From Sphingomonas_L flavalba_A (GTDB lineage Bacteria > Pseudomonadota > Alphaproteobacteria > Sphingomonadales > Sphingomonadaceae): a DNA stretch of 64,000 nucleotides. Location: assembly GCF_047553045.1 (NCBI RefSeq), contig NZ_CP180208.1, positions 1,674,001 through 1,738,000 on the forward strand, read 5' to 3'. This document shows positions 44,001-52,510 of this stretch, piece after piece; position 1 is the stretch's first letter, and each line of letters opens with the position of its first letter. The translations under genes were made by a program, and so were the position numbers. A model generated the notes under the pieces. That model searched no databases, had not been told where the DNA came from, and saw nothing but the letters and a program-made list of their open reading frames with translations.

Positions 44001-47000
44001 CGCATTGACGAGCCCATATCTTTATCTGGGGTCCGGCGCCGATTCGCAGGGAGAGTTGCACGTCTCCGGCGCGGGTTCGACAGTCACCGCCAATGCCGGT
44101 ATTTTTGTCGGCTATGGCGGACGCGGCGCTCTGACCCTCGCCGACGGCGCGCAGGCGAGCAGCTACCGCGGCGAGATTGCGACAATCACGGACGGTATCG
44201 GCGACATGCTGGTGACGGGCACCGGGTCAGTGTGGACCGTGGGCGATCTGGTCGAGATCGGCATCAATGGCGGCGTGGGCAGCCTGACCATTGCCGATGG
44301 CGGACGGGTGCGGACCGGAACGGCGGTTGCCGACAATTTCGGCGGTATCAACCTTGGCGGGAACACCGCGAGCAGCGGCACGCTCACCATCGGTGCCGCG
44401 CCGGGTGAGGCGCCGGCCGCCGCCGGCGTGCTGGACGCGACCTATGTCAGCTTTGGCGGCCATAATGGCACGATCAATTTCAATCACAGCGGCGTCACCA
44501 CTTTTGCGCCGGTGATCGACAGCCTGGCCGGTGCCAACCATGCGATCAACCATTATGCCGGCACCACGATCCTAACCGGCGACCCGGCGAGCAACAGCGC
44601 CTTCAAAGGCTTTGCCGGCACGACAACCGTCTATGGCGGCACGCTGCTTGTCGGCGACGCGGACGGGAAGGGCGAGCTTGGCGGGCGGGTGATCGTGAAG
44701 GCCGGCGCCACCCTCGGCGGATCCGGCTATATCGGCAAGAACGGCCCCAAGATCGACGGTACCGCCGTCCCCAACATCATCGAAGCGGGCGGCATCGTCG
44801 CCCCCGGCACCAACGGTGTCGGCGCCCTCACCTTTGCAGGCGAACTGCGCTTCGACGCCGGGTCCCAGCTGCATTTCCAGATCGGCACGCCGGGCAGCGC
44901 GGACAGTCCCGGCACCAGCGACCGCATCGTGATGAGCGATCTGAACGCGCATCTGAATGTCGGTGCAAGGCCAGAACTGCACCTTTTCGATATCGGCGGC
45001 GCGGGTATCGGCCATTACCGCATCTTCACCCTGAACCGCGGCGCGGCGACGCGGCACCCGGACGGTTACTTCACCATCATCCAGCCCGGCCCGGCTCCAG
45101 GCGCCGATTACAACGTGATCGAGGTGTGGGACGCCGGCGGGACGAACTCGCATCTCGATCTTGTCATCGGCAGTCCCGACAATCTCCAATACTGGCAGGA
45201 CACATCCGCCAGCTGGACGGCGGGCGGACTTGACTGGCGCAATGCCGGCCAGCCGGTCGACGTCGCCTGGGCCGGCAACCATGGCGTGTTCGACGGCGCC
45301 GGATCGACCATTTCCGTCGATGGCACGCAGAGCTTCAAGGGCCTGCAGTTCGTCACCTCCGGCTACACGCTCGACGGCCCCGGCGCGCTCGAAACCGTGG
45401 CCGGCGCCAGCGAATTGCGCGTGCTGGGTGACGGCGCCGCGACGATCGGCGCGGCGATCACCGGCACCGGCGGCATCGTCAAGACGCAGAGCGGCACCCT
45501 GACGCTGACCGGCGTCAACAGCTACACCGGCCGGACGACCATAGATGGCGGCACGCTTGCCCTGAACGGCATCGGCTCGATCGCCGCCAGCTCCGGCGTC
45601 ACGTTGAACGGCGGCCAGTTCGACATCGCCGGCGTCGCCGGCGGCCTGGCGCAGATCGGCTCGCTTTCCGGCTCCTCCAGCGGCCATATCTGGCTCGGCA
45701 CCGCCGAACTCGCCGTCCATCAGGCGGAAGCCGCCACCTACGCCGGCATAGTCGGGGGCGACGGCGATTTCACCCTGACCGGCCCCGGCATGCTGACCCT
45801 GACCGGGATTTCCGACATCGGCCTGACCACGGTGACGCCCGGCGCCACGCTGCGGATCGGTGACGGCACCGGCGGCGGGCTGGTTTCCGGCGACATCCAC
45901 AATGACGGCACGCTGATCATCGACCGCACCGACACATCCTTCTACGGCAGCACGCTGACCGGCAACGGCGCCCTGCTGCATCGGGGGCCGGGCACCACCC
46001 TGATCGCCGGCAACAACGACCTGTATAATGGGCTGGTCCACATCGACAACGGCACGATCCAGCTGACCGATACGGGGCAGATCAGCACGCCGATGCTGAC
46101 CGTCAATACCGGCGGCGCATTGCGCGGGCTGGGGACGGTGCGGGGCGACGTTCAAGTGCTTGGTCGGTTGCTGCCGGGCCTGTTCACGCCGCCGAACGTC
46201 CCGGGCGGCGCGAATATCCTGGAACCGCTCCGCGTGATCGGCGACGTCAGCTTCGATCCCGCCGCGACCTTCGGCGTGCGCGTTGCCGCCAGCGGCAGTA
46301 CCGACAGCCTGGCCGTCACCGGCGCCGCGGCGCTGGCCGGCACGGTCGAGGTCACCGCCATCGACCCGGCGCTTTCCTACCGCAACGGCCAGACCTACAC
46401 GATCCTGTCCGCGTCGGACGGGATCAGCGGCAGCTTCAGCGATTCGATGATGCTGACCCATTCGGCGTTCATCACCCCGGAACTCTCCTACACCGGTACC
46501 GACGTGCTGCTGACGCTGGCGATCACCCAGGATTTCACCACCGTCGCCAACACGATCAACCAGCGCGAAGCGGCAAAGGGTCTGTTCAACCTCGACCAGA
46601 CGGCCGGGTCGGACGCGCTGGCCGTGTTCAACACCGTCGCGATGCTCGACGCCGCCGAGGCGCGCGCCGCCTTCGACCTGGCTTCGGGCGAAATCCACGC
46701 CTCCGCCCAATATGCGGTGGCGGACACGACGGACCTGTTCACCCGCACCGTCCAGCGCCGCGCCGGCGCGATGCCGTCGGCACCCGGCCGGCCGACGCCC
46801 TGGCTCGCCCTGCTCGGGCAGAGCGGCAGGCATAACGCGGACGGCAACGCCGCGCGCCTGTCCAGCCATGCCTGGGGCATCGCGGGCGGTGTCGATCTGG
46901 TGAACGCCACCATCGGTGACAGCGGCTCGGCGCGGCTCGGCCTCGCCGCCGGCTATCTCGATGGCCGGGCAACCGTCGCCGCGCGCCGCTCCTCCGTCGA

Positions 47001-47625
47001 TTACGACAGCAGCTTCATCGGCGCCTATCTCGCCCTGGCCCACGGTGGCATCCAGCTGTCGAACGCGTTCAGCATCGGCTGGCACGATCTCGACAGCCAG
47101 CGGCAAGTCTCGATCGGCGCGCTCGACCGCACGGCGCGGGCTTCGCGCGATGCGCGCTCGGTCGGCTATTCGGCGGCGCTGCGCTACGACCTGCCGGTCG
47201 GCGCGTTGCGCCTGTCGCCGCTCGCCACGCTCGACATCGCCAATATCCGCCTGAACGCGGCGCAGGAAACCGGCGCCAACGCCCTGGCGCTGAATCTCCG
47301 CAAGGAGAATTTCACGGCGGCATCGGTCGGCGCCGGCGCGGAGCTTGGCTTCGGCAGCGGCGCCAGCCCGGTCAGCGCCAGCGTCCGACTGCTCTACGAC
47401 CATCGGATCGGCGACGCCCTGCCCCGGCAGCGCGCGCTGTTCACCAGCAGCTCGGCCCAGCACACCGTACTCGGCCCGCGCCTGCGGGACGGCGGCATCT
47501 CCGCCGGTGCTGCCCTGGGCATCCGCCTGTCGAGCCACGCCACGCTGACCGCCGCCTATGACGGCGTGTTCAACAGCGACCTCAACACCCACAGGGGGAA
47601 TATCGCTCTCAGCATCGGCTTCTGA
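41077..47625 (+). CDS. Large autotransporter (type Va) with repetitive passenger
   Basis: The 2182-residue protein has an extended N-terminus with a signal peptide (LLTAASTLMLATSLLSPS, cleaved after AQA), a passenger of Gly/Thr/Asn-rich beta-helix repeats (about 50-1890) and a C-terminal beta barrel (about 1898-2182) ending NIALSIGF, as expected for an outer membrane protein. Autotransporter-associated repeats such as GGTLLVGDADGKGELGG and GGTLALNGIGSIAASSGVTL are frequent. Two related blocks starting with QYW (about 675-805 and 1370-1500) appear to be duplicated. The ATG at 41077 has GAGGAG 6 nt upstream; ATG 41125 is an alternative. The passenger has few cysteines and no recognised protease motif, so adhesin or surface-layer function is inferred. 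Confidence 0.92.
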   Translation: MQGRGNRAHRGIETNRMTASRRSTTLLTAASTLMLATSLLSPSAAQAACDQPAANGVTASCTGTTQNQNGSNGYGTGSETGVTLTVQPNAIVSGDVYGISLGANAVVTTGAGSRVEGSEAGIQTNGANASVTVAGNVESDWFGVSVDTGQVTVANGGSVTVSNAGVDDDEFAAAIMVADDGVVTIDGTVTSSGRLVQGVFVERLTPNSGRASDITVGQTGSVTTDGAFASAIGFFGGEDSSASHRVTVHGAITTTGDHAYGIDAREVLDGSGPIRADTTVEMNGVLRTSGKAAHGIYASVSAGSVSPITISNDLRVTGADAHGVMLGISRDGAGRITVANGGKVMAQGANGVGIAIGASGEVPGLGTAEIIIAEGGNVSAGNGPAIAVVDDPEVPVDPAVGRIDTHLTIAGTIARASRSDTAVLLGAGDDRVTLLPTYDVTGVINGGDGFDTFVLDGAAGTTGQIDLVVSATARVTGFEDIRKTGLGTWRINGTVPSWMTLPAGTVEAGTLFLDATAPGLDVTVLPGATMAGAGTLRHLTIADNGVLAPGDGIGVMTMESLSLNGGSILDFELGTPGVASASDRIDVTGALTLDGMVNVTNAGGFGNGVYTLITYGTLAGDNGLAVGAAPANHAYTVNAGTGSASAVTLEVTSEVAGANQYWDGANSTHGNTQYGRGGGGIWNAAGTNWTNAAGNANAAWGDQFAIFYNGTGDVTVEGAQSVTGLQFAADGYRLVAGAGGALNLTGTRSSVRVDAGRTATLALPVTVAGSLTKDGGGTLALSGEADIAGSLDVSAGLLRIAGGGTVEAERGAITNGATIIVDGAGSVLTTRPTGAALTVGDTGDGTLRVIAGGKVENARAAIGRLGYTQGGAALPYKGVVEISGPNSVWNVASLFVGSEGGDGDLTISDGGVVNGETGLIGIGYLPMPADSGIPHRGSTGRVTIRGAGSAWLLSDELRLGVSSETVALTTITDGGALTSPYLYLGSGADSQGELHVSGAGSTVTANAGIFVGYGGRGALTLADGAQASSYRGEIATITDGIGDMLVTGTGSVWTVGDLVEIGINGGVGSLTIADGGRVRTGTAVADNFGGINLGGNTASSGTLTIGAAPGEAPAAAGVLDATYVSFGGHNGTINFNHSGVTTFAPVIDSLAGANHAINHYAGTTILTGDPASNSAFKGFAGTTTVYGGTLLVGDADGKGELGGRVIVKAGATLGGSGYIGKNGPKIDGTAVPNIIEAGGIVAPGTNGVGALTFAGELRFDAGSQLHFQIGTPGSADSPGTSDRIVMSDLNAHLNVGARPELHLFDIGGAGIGHYRIFTLNRGAATRHPDGYFTIIQPGPAPGADYNVIEVWDAGGTNSHLDLVIGSPDNLQYWQDTSASWTAGGLDWRNAGQPVDVAWAGNHGVFDGAGSTISVDGTQSFKGLQFVTSGYTLDGPGALETVAGASELRVLGDGAATIGAAITGTGGIVKTQSGTLTLTGVNSYTGRTTIDGGTLALNGIGSIAASSGVTLNGGQFDIAGVAGGLAQIGSLSGSSSGHIWLGTAELAVHQAEAATYAGIVGGDGDFTLTGPGMLTLTGISDIGLTTVTPGATLRIGDGTGGGLVSGDIHNDGTLIIDRTDTSFYGSTLTGNGALLHRGPGTTLIAGNNDLYNGLVHIDNGTIQLTDTGQISTPMLTVNTGGALRGLGTVRGDVQVLGRLLPGLFTPPNVPGGANILEPLRVIGDVSFDPAATFGVRVAASGSTDSLAVTGAAALAGTVEVTAIDPALSYRNGQTYTILSASDGISGSFSDSMMLTHSAFITPELSYTGTDVLLTLAITQDFTTVANTINQREAAKGLFNLDQTAGSDALAVFNTVAMLDAAEARAAFDLASGEIHASAQYAVADTTDLFTRTVQRRAGAMPSAPGRPTPWLALLGQSGRHNADGNAARLSSHAWGIAGGVDLVNATIGDSGSARLGLAAGYLDGRATVAARRSSVDYDSSFIGAYLALAHGGIQLSNAFSIGWHDLDSQRQVSIGALDRTARASRDARSVGYSAALRYDLPVGALRLSPLATLDIANIRLNAAQETGANALALNLRKENFTAASVGAGAELGFGSGASPVSASVRLLYDHRIGDALPRQRALFTSSSAQHTVLGPRLRDGGISAGAALGIRLSSHATLTAAYDGVFNSDLNTHRGNIALSIGF

Positions 47626-48021
47626 CCCGGGCCGATCCCTCGGGCACCGAATTCCGCGCCATCACGGCGGCGTCCGGTGCCCACCCCCTTTCCGGTCAGG
47701 CGCCCGCCCCCTGCCCGCCCACCATCGACGATCTCAGGATCTGGATCACCTGCTTCATGAACCGCGATAGCGGCCGCTAACGGTGCGCGGGTTCGGCGCA
47801 ACATAGCCCGCTGCGGCGGCACGGCCGGGCTATCGGGCGAAGAAGCCGCGCGAAACCGGCGATCCATTCCATTTCTGCATCAATGCATGAAGTCAAAGCA
47901 TTGGAACGGCCCGGCGGAACGCCGCAGAAGCGGCGCCGGGCGGCGGATGTGTCGTGCCGTTTGGCGGGCCGAACCCCCGGCATATTCCCTGTCATCCTGA
48001 ACAAGGCGATCGCGCGAGGAC
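47626..48021. other. 396-bp intergenic region without a convincing gene
   Basis: Both strands are open in places but no frame has a ribosome binding site with recognisable protein. A short inverted repeat TGCAT-CA-ATGCA at 47876-47887 lies in a locally AT-richer patch about 135 bp upstream of gcdH and might be an operator; GcdH genes often have a LysR regulator nearby, but none is in view. No terminator with a T-tract is seen after the autotransporter gene. Confidence 0.5.
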
Positions 48022-49233
48022 ATGTCATTGACGCCTGAAACCCCACCGCGCCCGGCCACGGGCTTCGCCTGGGACGATCCGTTCCTGCTCGACGCGCAGT
48101 TGACCGACGAGGAACGGATGATCCGCGACGCCGCCCGCGCCTATGCGCGGGACCGGCTGCAACCCCGCGTCACCGCTGCCTTTGCCGAGGAACGGACAGA
48201 CCCGGACATCTTTCGCGAGATGGGGGCGCTCGGTCTGCTCGGGGTGACGGTCGACCCGGCCTATGGCGGCGCCGGCGCCGGCTATGTCGCCTACGGGCTG
48301 ATCGCGCGCGAGGTCGAGCGGGTGGATTCCGGTTATCGCTCGATGATGTCGGTGCAGTCGTCGCTGGTCATGTACCCGATCGACGCCTACGGATCGGAGG
48401 AGCAGAAGCGCAAATACCTGCCCCGGCTGGCAAGCGGGGAGTGGATCGGCTGCTTCGGCCTGACCGAACCGGATGCCGGGTCCGACCCCGGATCGATGAA
48501 GACCCGCGCGACGAAAATCGACGGCGGCTACCGGCTGAACGGCGCCAAGACGTGGATCTCCAACGCGCCGATCGCCGACCTGTTCGTCATCTGGGCGAAG
48601 TCCGACGCGCATGACGGCCAGATCCGCGGCTTCCTGCTCGAAAAGGGCATGGCGGGCCTTTCGGCACCGAAGATCGGCGGCAAGCTGTCGCTGCGCGCCT
48701 CGATCACCGGCGAAGTCGTCCTCGACAATGTCGCGGTGGGCGAGGACGCACTCTTGCCCAACGTGTCGGGGCTGAAGGGGCCGTTCGGCTGCCTCAACCG
48801 CGCCCGCTACGGCATCAGCTGGGGGGCGATGGGCGCGGCGGAGGCGTGCTGGCACGCCGCGCGCCAATATGGGCTGGACCGCAAGCAGTTCGGCCGCCCG
48901 CTCGCCCAGACCCAGTTGTTCCAGAAGAAGCTGGCCGACATGCAGACCGAAATCGCGCTCGGCCTGCAGGCCAGCCTGCGCGTCGGGCGGCTGTTCGACG
49001 AAGGCCGGATGGCGCCGGAGATGATCTCGATCGTCAAGCGCAACAATTGCGGCAAGGCGCTCGACATCGCGCGGATGGCGCGTGACATGCACGGTGGCAA
49101 CGGCATATCCGAGGACTATCAGGTGATGCGGCACATGGTGAACCTGGAGACCGTCAACACCTATGAAGGCACGCACGACGTCCACGCGCTGATCCTCGGT
49201 CGCGCCCAGACCGGCCTGCAGGCCTTCTTCTGA
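48022..49233 (+). CDS. gcdH: Glutaryl-CoA dehydrogenase
   Basis: The 403-residue acyl-CoA dehydrogenase oxidises and decarboxylates glutaryl-CoA to crotonyl-CoA in lysine, tryptophan and glutarate catabolism. Typical GcdH features are DPFLLDAQLTDEERMIRDAA at the N-terminus, VERVDSGYRSMMSVQSSLVM, GCFGLTEPDAGSDPGSMKTR for FAD/substrate binding, and the catalytic base Glu382 in NTYEGTHDVHALILGRAQTG. FAD and an electron-transfer flavoprotein would be used. GAGGA precedes the ATG. It sits 10 nt ahead of a fused 2-oxoacid dehydrogenase E1, suggesting that this operon channels a 2-oxoacid through its acyl-CoA; 2-oxoadipate is an obvious candidate but unproven. Confidence 0.94.
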   Translation: MSLTPETPPRPATGFAWDDPFLLDAQLTDEERMIRDAARAYARDRLQPRVTAAFAEERTDPDIFREMGALGLLGVTVDPAYGGAGAGYVAYGLIAREVERVDSGYRSMMSVQSSLVMYPIDAYGSEEQKRKYLPRLASGEWIGCFGLTEPDAGSDPGSMKTRATKIDGGYRLNGAKTWISNAPIADLFVIWAKSDAHDGQIRGFLLEKGMAGLSAPKIGGKLSLRASITGEVVLDNVAVGEDALLPNVSGLKGPFGCLNRARYGISWGAMGAAEACWHAARQYGLDRKQFGRPLAQTQLFQKKLADMQTEIALGLQASLRVGRLFDEGRMAPEMISIVKRNNCGKALDIARMARDMHGGNGISEDYQVMRHMVNLETVNTYEGTHDVHALILGRAQTGLQAFF

Positions 49234-49243
49234 GGAGACGGCG

Positions 49244-51433
49244 ATGGACCGGGTACAGATCGTCCACGACAATTTCCTGCGCCGGGTTGGCGATGGCGAT
49301 CTGCCTGCGGGGCGACCACCGGCCGGCCCGCTTGCCCCCGAACAGGCGGTGTCGATCTTCCGCTCCGGCTGCCTGTCGCGCGCGCTCGACCGGGTGAGCC
49401 GGACGATGCAGGCACACGGCCAGGGCTATTACACCATCGGGTCGTCGGGCCATGAGGGGATGGCGGCGGTCGCCGCAGCACTTCGCCCGACCGACATGGC
49501 GTTCCTCCACTATCGCGACGCCGCCTTCCAGATCGAACGGTCGGCGCAGGTGCCCGGTCAGTCGATCACCTGGGACATGCTGCTGTCCTTCGCGTGCAGC
49601 GCGGAAGACCCGATTTCGGGCGGGCGGCACAAGGTGCTTGGCTCAAAGGCGCTGAACATCCCGCCGCAGACCTCGACGATCGCCAGCCACCTGCCCAAGG
49701 CGGTCGGCGCCGCCTATTCGATCGGCCTCGCCCGCCGCCTGCCGCCGGAACACAAGGCGCTGGCCGACGACGCGATCGTCATCTGCTCGTTCGGCGATGC
49801 GTCGGCCAACCACTCGACCGCGCAGGGCGCGTTCAACACCGCGCAGTGGACGGCGTTCCAGTCGGTGCCGCTGCCGCTGCTTTTCGTCTGCGAGGATAAC
49901 GGCATCGGCATTTCCACCCGCACGCCCCGCGGCTGGATCGGCGCTAGCTTCTCCGCCCGGCCGGGCCTGCGCTATTTCGCCTGCGACGGCCTTGATCTCT
50001 ACGACACGTTCCGGGCAGCCAGCGAGGCGGCGGAATTCGTCCGTACCCGCCGCAAACCGGCCTTTCTCCACGTCCGCACCGTCCGCCTCTACGGCCACGC
50101 CGGCGCCGACATGCCGACCAGCTACATGAACCGCGAAACGCTGGAGGCGGAGGAAGCGAACGACCCGCTGCTGCATGGCGTCCGGCTGCTGTCCGAAGCC
50201 GGTGCGCTGGCGCCGGACGACGCGCTCGCCATCTACCGGGACACCGAGGCGCGCGTCGAACGCATCGCGGCGGAAGTCGTCACCCGCCCCCGGCTCAGCA
50301 CGGCGGCGGAGGTGATGGCGCATCTGATCCCGCCGCCGCGCACCTGCCAACGCGGCAATGGCCCATCGCTCGACGCGCGAACCCGCGCGTTCGGCGGCGA
50401 CCTGAAACCGCTCGAATCGCCGCAGATCATGTCGCGGCTGATCAACTGGACGTTGATCGACCTGATGCTCGATCACGACGAAATCGTGCTGATGGGCGAG
50501 GATGTCGGCCGCAAGGGCGGCGTCTACGGCGTGACCCAGAAGCTGGAGGCGCGCTTCGGCCGCGCCCGGGTGATCGACACGCTGCTCGACGAACAGTCGA
50601 TCCTCGGGCTTGGCATCGGCATGGCGCAAAACGGCTTCCTGCCGATGCCGGAGATCCAGTTCCTCGCCTATCTCCACAATGCCGAGGACCAGTTGCGCGG
50701 CGAGGCGGCGACCCTGCCCTTCTTCTCCAGCGGCCAGTTCACCAACCCGATGGTGGTGCGGATCGCCGGCCTCGGTTACCAGAAGGGCTTCGGCGGCCAT
50801 TTCCATAACGACAATTCGCTCGCCGTCCTGCGTGACATTCCCGGCCTGATCCTCGCCTGCCCGTCGAACGGCGCCGATGCGGCGATGATGCTGCGCGAAT
50901 GCGTCCGGCTGGCGCGCGAGGAACAGCGCCTCGTCGTCTTCCTCGAACCGATCGCGCTCTACCCGATGCGCGACCTGCACGAAGCGGGCGACGGCGGCTG
51001 GCTGCACAGCTACCCGGCGCCGTCCGAACGCATTCCGTTCGGTGAGGTCGGCCGCCACGGCGACGGCGAGAACATCGCGCTGCTCACCTTCGGCAACGGT
51101 GCCTATCTCGCCCGTCAGGCGCAGAAGCGGCTGGCCGACGAAGGCATCGCCGCCCGCGTCATCGACATACGCTGGCTGTCGCCCTTGCCAGAGGACAATA
51201 TCATCGCGGCGCTCGCCGGGTGCCGCCGCGTGCTGATCGTCGACGAAACCCGGCGCAGCGGCGGGGTGGCGGAGGCGCTGATGGCGCTCTTGACCGAACG
51301 CACGACGGTTCCGCACGCGCGGCTGACGGCGGAAGACAGCTTCATCGCCACCGGCCCGGCCTATGCCGCGACAATGCCGTCCGCCGACACGATCGTCGAC
51401 GCGGCGCGCGCGCTGGTGGGAGGGGATCGGTGA
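49244..51433 (+). CDS. Fused alpha-beta E1 component of a 2-oxoacid dehydrogenase
   Basis: The 729-residue protein fuses the E1 alpha (about 20-360) and E1 beta (about 385-729) subunits of a thiamine-diphosphate 2-oxoacid dehydrogenase of the branched-chain type. The ThDP site is in GDASANHSTAQGAFNTAQWT and CEDNGIGIS; E1 beta shows LMGEDVGRKGGVYGVTQKL, DEQSILGLGIGMAQNG and VVFLEPIALYP. E2 and E3 are not in the window, so the protein must borrow them or act as a non-oxidative decarboxylase. Start ATG 49244 has GAGGAGA ahead. GcdH lies upstream and an acyltransferase overlaps downstream (GTGA). Substrate unknown. Confidence 0.88.
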   Translation: MDRVQIVHDNFLRRVGDGDLPAGRPPAGPLAPEQAVSIFRSGCLSRALDRVSRTMQAHGQGYYTIGSSGHEGMAAVAAALRPTDMAFLHYRDAAFQIERSAQVPGQSITWDMLLSFACSAEDPISGGRHKVLGSKALNIPPQTSTIASHLPKAVGAAYSIGLARRLPPEHKALADDAIVICSFGDASANHSTAQGAFNTAQWTAFQSVPLPLLFVCEDNGIGISTRTPRGWIGASFSARPGLRYFACDGLDLYDTFRAASEAAEFVRTRRKPAFLHVRTVRLYGHAGADMPTSYMNRETLEAEEANDPLLHGVRLLSEAGALAPDDALAIYRDTEARVERIAAEVVTRPRLSTAAEVMAHLIPPPRTCQRGNGPSLDARTRAFGGDLKPLESPQIMSRLINWTLIDLMLDHDEIVLMGEDVGRKGGVYGVTQKLEARFGRARVIDTLLDEQSILGLGIGMAQNGFLPMPEIQFLAYLHNAEDQLRGEAATLPFFSSGQFTNPMVVRIAGLGYQKGFGGHFHNDNSLAVLRDIPGLILACPSNGADAAMMLRECVRLAREEQRLVVFLEPIALYPMRDLHEAGDGGWLHSYPAPSERIPFGEVGRHGDGENIALLTFGNGAYLARQAQKRLADEGIAARVIDIRWLSPLPEDNIIAALAGCRRVLIVDETRRSGGVAEALMALLTERTTVPHARLTAEDSFIATGPAYAATMPSADTIVDAARALVGGDR

Positions 51434-52476
51434 ACAAAGCGGTCGTCATCTGCCCGGGGCGCGGCACCTACAACAAGGCGGAGCTTGGCTATCTCGCCCG
51501 CCACTTCCCCGACCCGGCGCTGCTCGCGCGGTTCGACGCACAGCGGCAGGCGGCCGGCCAGCCGCTGCTCGCCGCGCTCGACGGCGCCGACCGCTTTTCG
51601 CTCGCCAGCCATTCGCGCGGCGACAATGCGTCCGCGCTGATCTTCGCCGCCAGCCTCGGCGATTTCATGGCGATCGACCGCAGCATGATCGACATCGTTG
51701 CGGTGACCGGCAATTCGATGGGCTGGTACACCGCGCTCGCCTGCGGCGGTGCCTTGTCCCCCGAAAACGGTTTCCGCGTTGCCAACACGATGGGCACGCT
51801 GATGCAGCAGGCGCTGATCGGCGGCCAGCTCATCCACCCGTTCGTCGGGGAAGACTGGCGCCCGGACCCGGCCCGGCACCGCGCGTTGTGCGCCATCGTC
51901 GATGACATCGCATCCCGGCCGGGGCACGCACTGTACCGCTCGATCGAGCTGGGCGGCATGCTGGTCGTCGCCGGCAACGAAGCCGGTCTCGCCGCGTTCG
52001 AGGCGGCGGTGGAGCCGACGCAGGGGCGCTTCCCGATGCGCCTCGCCAACCACGCTGCCTTCCACACCCCGCTGATGGCACCGGTAGCCGCACAGGGGCG
52101 CGAACAGCTCCCGGTCGATCTGTTCCGCGGCCCCGCCCTGCCGCTCATCGACGGGCGCGGCGCAATCTGGTGGCCGGGCGCCAGCGACCCCGCCGCTCTT
52201 CGCGCCTACACGCTCGGCACGCAGGTGGTCGAAACCTACGACTTCACCCGTGCCATCCACGTCGCCGCGCGCGAATTCGCGCCGGACCTGTTCATCGTCA
52301 CCGGGCCGGGTACGACACTGGGCGGCGCGATCGCACAATCGCTGATCCTCGGCGGCTGGCGCGGCATGGCGAGCAAGGACGATTTCCGCCATCGGCAGGA
52401 ACGCGAGCCGATCCTCGCGGCAATGGGCATGGCGGAACAACGCCCGCTCGCGACCGGCCCCGCCCGAAACGGGTGA
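51430..52476 (+). CDS. FabD-like acyltransferase domain protein
   Basis: A 348-residue alpha/beta acyltransferase of the malonyl-CoA:ACP transacylase fold. It starts at GTG 51430, overlapping the E1 stop, at VNKAVVICPGRGTYNKAELG. The nucleophile elbow is GNSMG in VTGNSMGWYTALACGGALS, and a His in NHAAFHTPLMAPVA corresponds to the FabD catalytic His. The C-terminal FIVTGPGTTLGGAIAQSL matches the family's closing glycine-rich turn. Instead of sitting in a fatty acid operon it is coupled to a 2-oxoacid dehydrogenase, so its substrate may be an acyl-CoA other than malonyl-CoA. That coupling is unusual. Confidence 0.85.
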   Translation: MNKAVVICPGRGTYNKAELGYLARHFPDPALLARFDAQRQAAGQPLLAALDGADRFSLASHSRGDNASALIFAASLGDFMAIDRSMIDIVAVTGNSMGWYTALACGGALSPENGFRVANTMGTLMQQALIGGQLIHPFVGEDWRPDPARHRALCAIVDDIASRPGHALYRSIELGGMLVVAGNEAGLAAFEAAVEPTQGRFPMRLANHAAFHTPLMAPVAAQGREQLPVDLFRGPALPLIDGRGAIWWPGASDPAALRAYTLGTQVVETYDFTRAIHVAAREFAPDLFIVTGPGTTLGGAIAQSLILGGWRGMASKDDFRHRQEREPILAAMGMAEQRPLATGPARNG

Positions 52477-52510
52477 TTCACAACCGCCGAAGCCGCGGCG
52501 CCGTTGCGCA

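Noticed and set aside
40915..44061. A 1048-codon open frame on the minus strand opposite the kinase end and autotransporter
   Set aside because: It has no ribosome binding site or family motif and overlaps a clearly real autotransporter frame; long antisense frames are expected in DNA of this GC content.
44572..47592. A 1006-codon minus-strand frame opposite the autotransporter C-terminus
   Set aside because: Composition and lack of motifs mark it as a shadow of the plus-strand gene.
47777..48046. 89-codon minus-strand ORF before gcdH as a truncated LysR regulator
   Set aside because: The expected LysR helix-turn-helix is absent and the composition is that of a random high-GC frame.
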